This document shows positions 61,469-64,000 of a stretch of 64,000 bases of DNA, piece by piece. Position 1 is the stretch's first letter. Each line of letters starts with the position of its first letter. The stretch covers positions 101,252 to 165,251 of the forward strand of contig JBJFHL010000007.1 of assembly GCA_051893555.1 (NCBI GenBank). The letters run 5' to 3'. The translations under genes were made by a program, and so were the position numbers. The notes below the pieces were generated by a model. It did no database searches. It was given only the letters and a program-made list of their open reading frames with translations, and was not told where the DNA came from. Origin of the DNA: RGIG7179 sp051893555 (GTDB lineage Bacteria; Bacillota; Clostridia; Peptostreptococcales; Anaerovoracaceae).

Positions 61469-63853
61469 CTACAGAAGACTTCCCAGGAAATATACCACCA
61501 GGGCGCACAGCCATGCAATGACGCACTGCAGCACCACCACACCCGCTGCCCATTTACCGCCCAGCTCTCTCTTGATGGAAGAAATGGCGGCCACACAAGG
61601 GGTGTACAGCAGACAGAACACCAGCAGAGACGCGGCAGCCAGCGGCGTCAGAAGGGTGGTCAGGTCGCTTCCTCCCAGTAGAACCGTCAAGGTGGAAACC
61701 ACGCTTTCCTTGGCCATGAAGCCGGTGATCAGTGCCGTGGAAATCCTCCAGTCACCGAAGCCCAGCGGTGCGAAAATCGGACTGATGAGACCTGCAGCCA
61801 GGGCGAGCAGACTTCCCTGGGAATCCTGCACCACGTTGAGCCGGCTGTCAAAGGTCTGCAGGAACCAGATGATAATGGTGGCCACGAAAATGACCGTAAA
61901 GGCTCTCTGCAGGAAGTCCCTGGCCTTTTCCCACAGCAGCTGGCTCACGTTTTTCAGGCCGGGCAGCCGGTAATTGGGCAGTTCCATGACGAACGGCACC
62001 GGTTCCCCGCGGAAGAAGGTGCCTCGCATCAGCAGTGCGAACAGAATCCCCACCAGAATTCCGGTGAAATACAGCAGAATCATCACCAGCGCACTGTAAT
62101 CCGGAAAGAAAGCCATGGAGAAGAAGCCGTAAATCGGCAGCTTGGCGGAGCAGCTCATGAATGGCGTCAGAAGGATCGTCATCTTTCTGTCCCGCTCCGA
62201 CGGCAGGGTACGGCTTGCCATGACACCCGGCACCGTGCAGCCGAAGCCCACCAGCATGGGAACAATACTCCGTCCGGAAAGACCGATTTTGCGAAGAAGT
62301 TTATCCATGACGAAGGCCACCCGGGCCATGTACCCGCTGTCTTCCAGAATGGACAGGAAGAAGAACAGGGTCACAATGGTCGGCAGGAAACTGAGAACGC
62401 TGCCCACCCCATTGAAAATTCCGTCGATGACCAGAGAATGAACCACCGGATTGATGCCGTAGGCGGTGAGACCGGCGTCCACCAGATTGGTCAGGGCCGT
62501 GATGCCCAGTTCCAGCAGGTCCGAAAGCCATGCGCCGATGACACCGAAGGTGAGCCAGAACACCAATCCCATGATGCCCACGAAAGCAGGAATTGCGGTA
62601 AATCTGCCGGTGAGAATCCGGTCGATCTTCTGGCTGCGGGCGTGCTCTTTGCTTTCCCGCGGCTTGACCACGGTGGCATCGCAAACCTGCTGGATGAAAG
62701 CAAATCGCATGTCCGCCATGGCGGCGGCGTGGTCCATGCCCCGCTCTTCTTCCATCTGCTTGATGATGTGCTCCAGCATTTCCTTTTCGTTGTCATCCAG
62801 TCTGAGGCGCTCCAGCATTTGCCGGTCGCCTTCCGCCAGCTTGCTTGCAGCAAACCGGAGCGGAATGCCTTCGTGGCGGGCATGGTCTTCGATCAGATGC
62901 ATGATGGCATGGAGGCACCGGTGCACCGCACCGTCATGGTCATCCGGATCACAGAAGTCGGCCCGACCCGGTTTTTCCTGATACTGGGCCACATGGACCG
63001 CATGGTCGATCAGTTCCTGGATACCTTCGTTTTTCGCGGCGGAAATGGGGATTACCGGGATACCCAGCATTTCTTCCATTTTATTCACATGAATGGAGCC
63101 GCCGTTTTCCCGCACCTCGTCCATCATGTTCAGGGCCAGCACCATCGGAATGTCCAGTTCCATCAGCTGCATGGTCAGGTAAAGGTTTCTTTCAATATTG
63201 GTGGCATCGACGATATTGATGATGCCCTTTGGCTTTTCGTCCAACACGAACTGGCGGGTGACGATCTCTTCGCTGGTATATGGAGACATGGAATAGATAC
63301 CCGGCAGGTCGGTCACCAGGGTGTTATCGTGACCCTTGATCACTCCGTCTTTCCGGTCTACGGTCACGCCGGGGAAGTTTCCCACATGCTGGTTGGACCC
63401 GGTCAGCTGGTTGAACAGGGTGGTCTTGCCGCAGTTCTGGTTTCCTGCCAGGGCGAAGGTAATGGTCTGTCCGGCCGGAAGGGGATTTTCTCCCGTCTTC
63501 ACATGGTAGATGCCGCCTTCTCCCAAGCCGGGGTGGTGGGATTTCTCGGTGCTTCTGACAGTTTTCCGGTTCTGCCGGGCGGCTGTATCTGCATTCGGAT
63601 GCTCTACCGTCTGCTCTCTATGTACATCTTTGATTTCTTCTATCTGGATCTTTTCGGCATCGGCCAGCCGCAGCGTCAGCTCATAGCCGTGGATTCTGAA
63701 CTCCATAGGATCTCCCATGGGTGCCAGCTTCATGAGTTTGATTTCCGCGCCGGGAATCACGCCCATGTCCAGAAAATGCTGCCGCAGGCTTCCTTCCCCG
63801 CCCACGGACAAAATCCGTGCGGTGCTGCCGATCTCCAGTTCTCGTAACGTCAT
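61469..63853 (-). CDS. feoB: Fused FeoA-FeoB ferrous iron transporter
   Basis: 794 residues from ATG 63853, 9 bases after AGGAG; an ATG three codons earlier has no space for a site. FeoA (SH3-like) spans 1-75. A polar linker covers 76-128. The G domain has GNQNCGKT (137-144), then DLPGIYSMSPYTSEE and NMMD. About 8-10 membrane helices from about 400 carry two Gate motifs with Cys (LVGFGCTVPGVMASR and LVFCLLYTPCVAAIS). It imports Fe2+ under anaerobic conditions. The FeoA fusion is less usual than two genes. Confidence 0.96.
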   Translation of the reverse strand: MTLRELEIGSTARILSVGGEGSLRQHFLDMGVIPGAEIKLMKLAPMGDPMEFRIHGYELTLRLADAEKIQIEEIKDVHREQTVEHPNADTAARQNRKTVRSTEKSHHPGLGEGGIYHVKTGENPLPAGQTITFALAGNQNCGKTTLFNQLTGSNQHVGNFPGVTVDRKDGVIKGHDNTLVTDLPGIYSMSPYTSEEIVTRQFVLDEKPKGIINIVDATNIERNLYLTMQLMELDIPMVLALNMMDEVRENGGSIHVNKMEEMLGIPVIPISAAKNEGIQELIDHAVHVAQYQEKPGRADFCDPDDHDGAVHRCLHAIMHLIEDHARHEGIPLRFAASKLAEGDRQMLERLRLDDNEKEMLEHIIKQMEEERGMDHAAAMADMRFAFIQQVCDATVVKPRESKEHARSQKIDRILTGRFTAIPAFVGIMGLVFWLTFGVIGAWLSDLLELGITALTNLVDAGLTAYGINPVVHSLVIDGIFNGVGSVLSFLPTIVTLFFFLSILEDSGYMARVAFVMDKLLRKIGLSGRSIVPMLVGFGCTVPGVMASRTLPSERDRKMTILLTPFMSCSAKLPIYGFFSMAFFPDYSALVMILLYFTGILVGILFALLMRGTFFRGEPVPFVMELPNYRLPGLKNVSQLLWEKARDFLQRAFTVIFVATIIIWFLQTFDSRLNVVQDSQGSLLALAAGLISPIFAPLGFGDWRISTALITGFMAKESVVSTLTVLLGGSDLTTLLTPLAAASLLVFCLLYTPCVAAISSIKRELGGKWAAGVVVLQCVIAWLCALVVYFLGSLL

Positions 63854-63873
63854 GTATCTCATCTCCTGCTCTA

Positions 63874-63891
63874 TTAGTTATGTCTAACTCA
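63874..63891 (-). promoter_or_regulatory. DtxR-like palindrome before feoAB
   Basis: TTAGTTA-TGTC-TAACTCA: 6 of 7 positions symmetric, 20 bases before the start codon and over the expected transcription start. Resembles DtxR/IdeR boxes (TTAGGTTAG). Confidence 0.45.
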
Positions 63892-63893
63892 CT

Positions 63894-63923
63894 TTTATAC
63901 TATACCACAGAACCTGATTTCAA
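63894..63923 (-). promoter_or_regulatory. Promoter of feoAB
   Basis: TTGAAA (63918-63923), 18-base spacer, TATAAA (63894-63899) on the minus strand. The last 77 bases of the window show nothing else. Confidence 0.55.
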
Positions 63924-64000
63924 ACAACATGCCGGGCGGGAAAGTTGCGATAGTGTAAAATAGTTGTGGAGTTTTTAGAAGAAATAAAATAGAGATTAGC

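Noticed and set aside
62438..63847. 469-codon plus-strand frame opposite feoB
   Set aside because: Mirror frame of FeoB; no domain and no start site.

Overview
The window reads as chromosome from a spore-forming anaerobe of the Bacillota, class Clostridia. Three things support this. Two sporulation genes sit side by side (spoIIR and a sipL-type SPOCS/LysM gene, the clostridial counterpart of spoVID). Anaerobic metabolism is represented by a soluble RnfB-like polyferredoxin, 3-hydroxybutyryl-CoA dehydrogenase and a NrdD-tail protein. The rho/prmC/prfA/tsaC/rpiB/upp gene order is typical of Firmicutes. Base composition looks close to 50% GC by eye. I cannot name genus or species. No rRNA, tRNA, CRISPR array, intact insertion sequence or prophage was seen.

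Layout. 1-5095: the front of an RnfB-like gene, a C39-like cysteine peptidase, and a MATE efflux pump overlapping a gamma-carbonic-anhydrase-like gene. 5096-6560: a small decayed island holding a frameshifted XRE regulator, the first 127 residues of a type I restriction HsdR and the last part of an AlbA-type ATP-binding protein, with unusual direct and inverted repeats. 6590-7700: rplM-rpsI with a promoter and a structured leader. 7751-10088: azlC-azlD-glycerate kinase, each overlapping the next. 10107-11076: a tandem glycine riboswitch in front of a TRIC/UPF0126 membrane protein. 11157-12848: an XpaC-like membrane protein facing a zinc-ribbon protein.

12897-21481 is the translation/termination cluster, reading leftward: rho, DUF1385, prmC, rpmE (own promoter and terminator), prfA, tsaC, rpiB, upp, tyrS. 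21650-24190 holds an M20 peptidase and hbd with a structured 5' leader. 24191-26955 is a regulatory module: XRE regulator, ECF-like sigma factor and DUF4367 membrane protein in one operon, facing a small secreted protein that has an ECF-type promoter candidate. A second XRE regulator is divergent. 26999-34391 holds a ClC transporter, DUF1846, a ddl/DUF1934 pair and pgm-hslO. 34504-43400 holds htrA, spoIIR, sipL, ispE with a GntR regulator, tadA, an SbsA-Ig membrane protein, a CvpA-like protein and the NrdD-tail protein.

43456-50070 holds a decayed DUF4143 ATPase, an NSS amino acid transporter, alr, DUF2284, an amidohydrolase homologue without its metal ligands, and a DUF4430 lipoprotein. 50085-58072 is a complete histidine-to-glutamate pathway, hutH-hutU-hutI-fchA-ftcD, followed in the same direction by a GntR/FCD regulator and a class B sortase. 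58689-63853 holds an intact DUF4143 ATPase, an M20 amidohydrolase and a fused FeoA-FeoB iron transporter with a DtxR-like palindrome at its promoter.

Most genes are ordinary. The parts most worth a second look are the sigma/DUF4367/secreted-protein module, the stand-alone glycyl-radical-like tail, the glycine-riboswitch-controlled TRIC gene, the duplicated modules in the RnfB-like protein, the unexplained leader of hbd and the dead-looking amidohydrolase.
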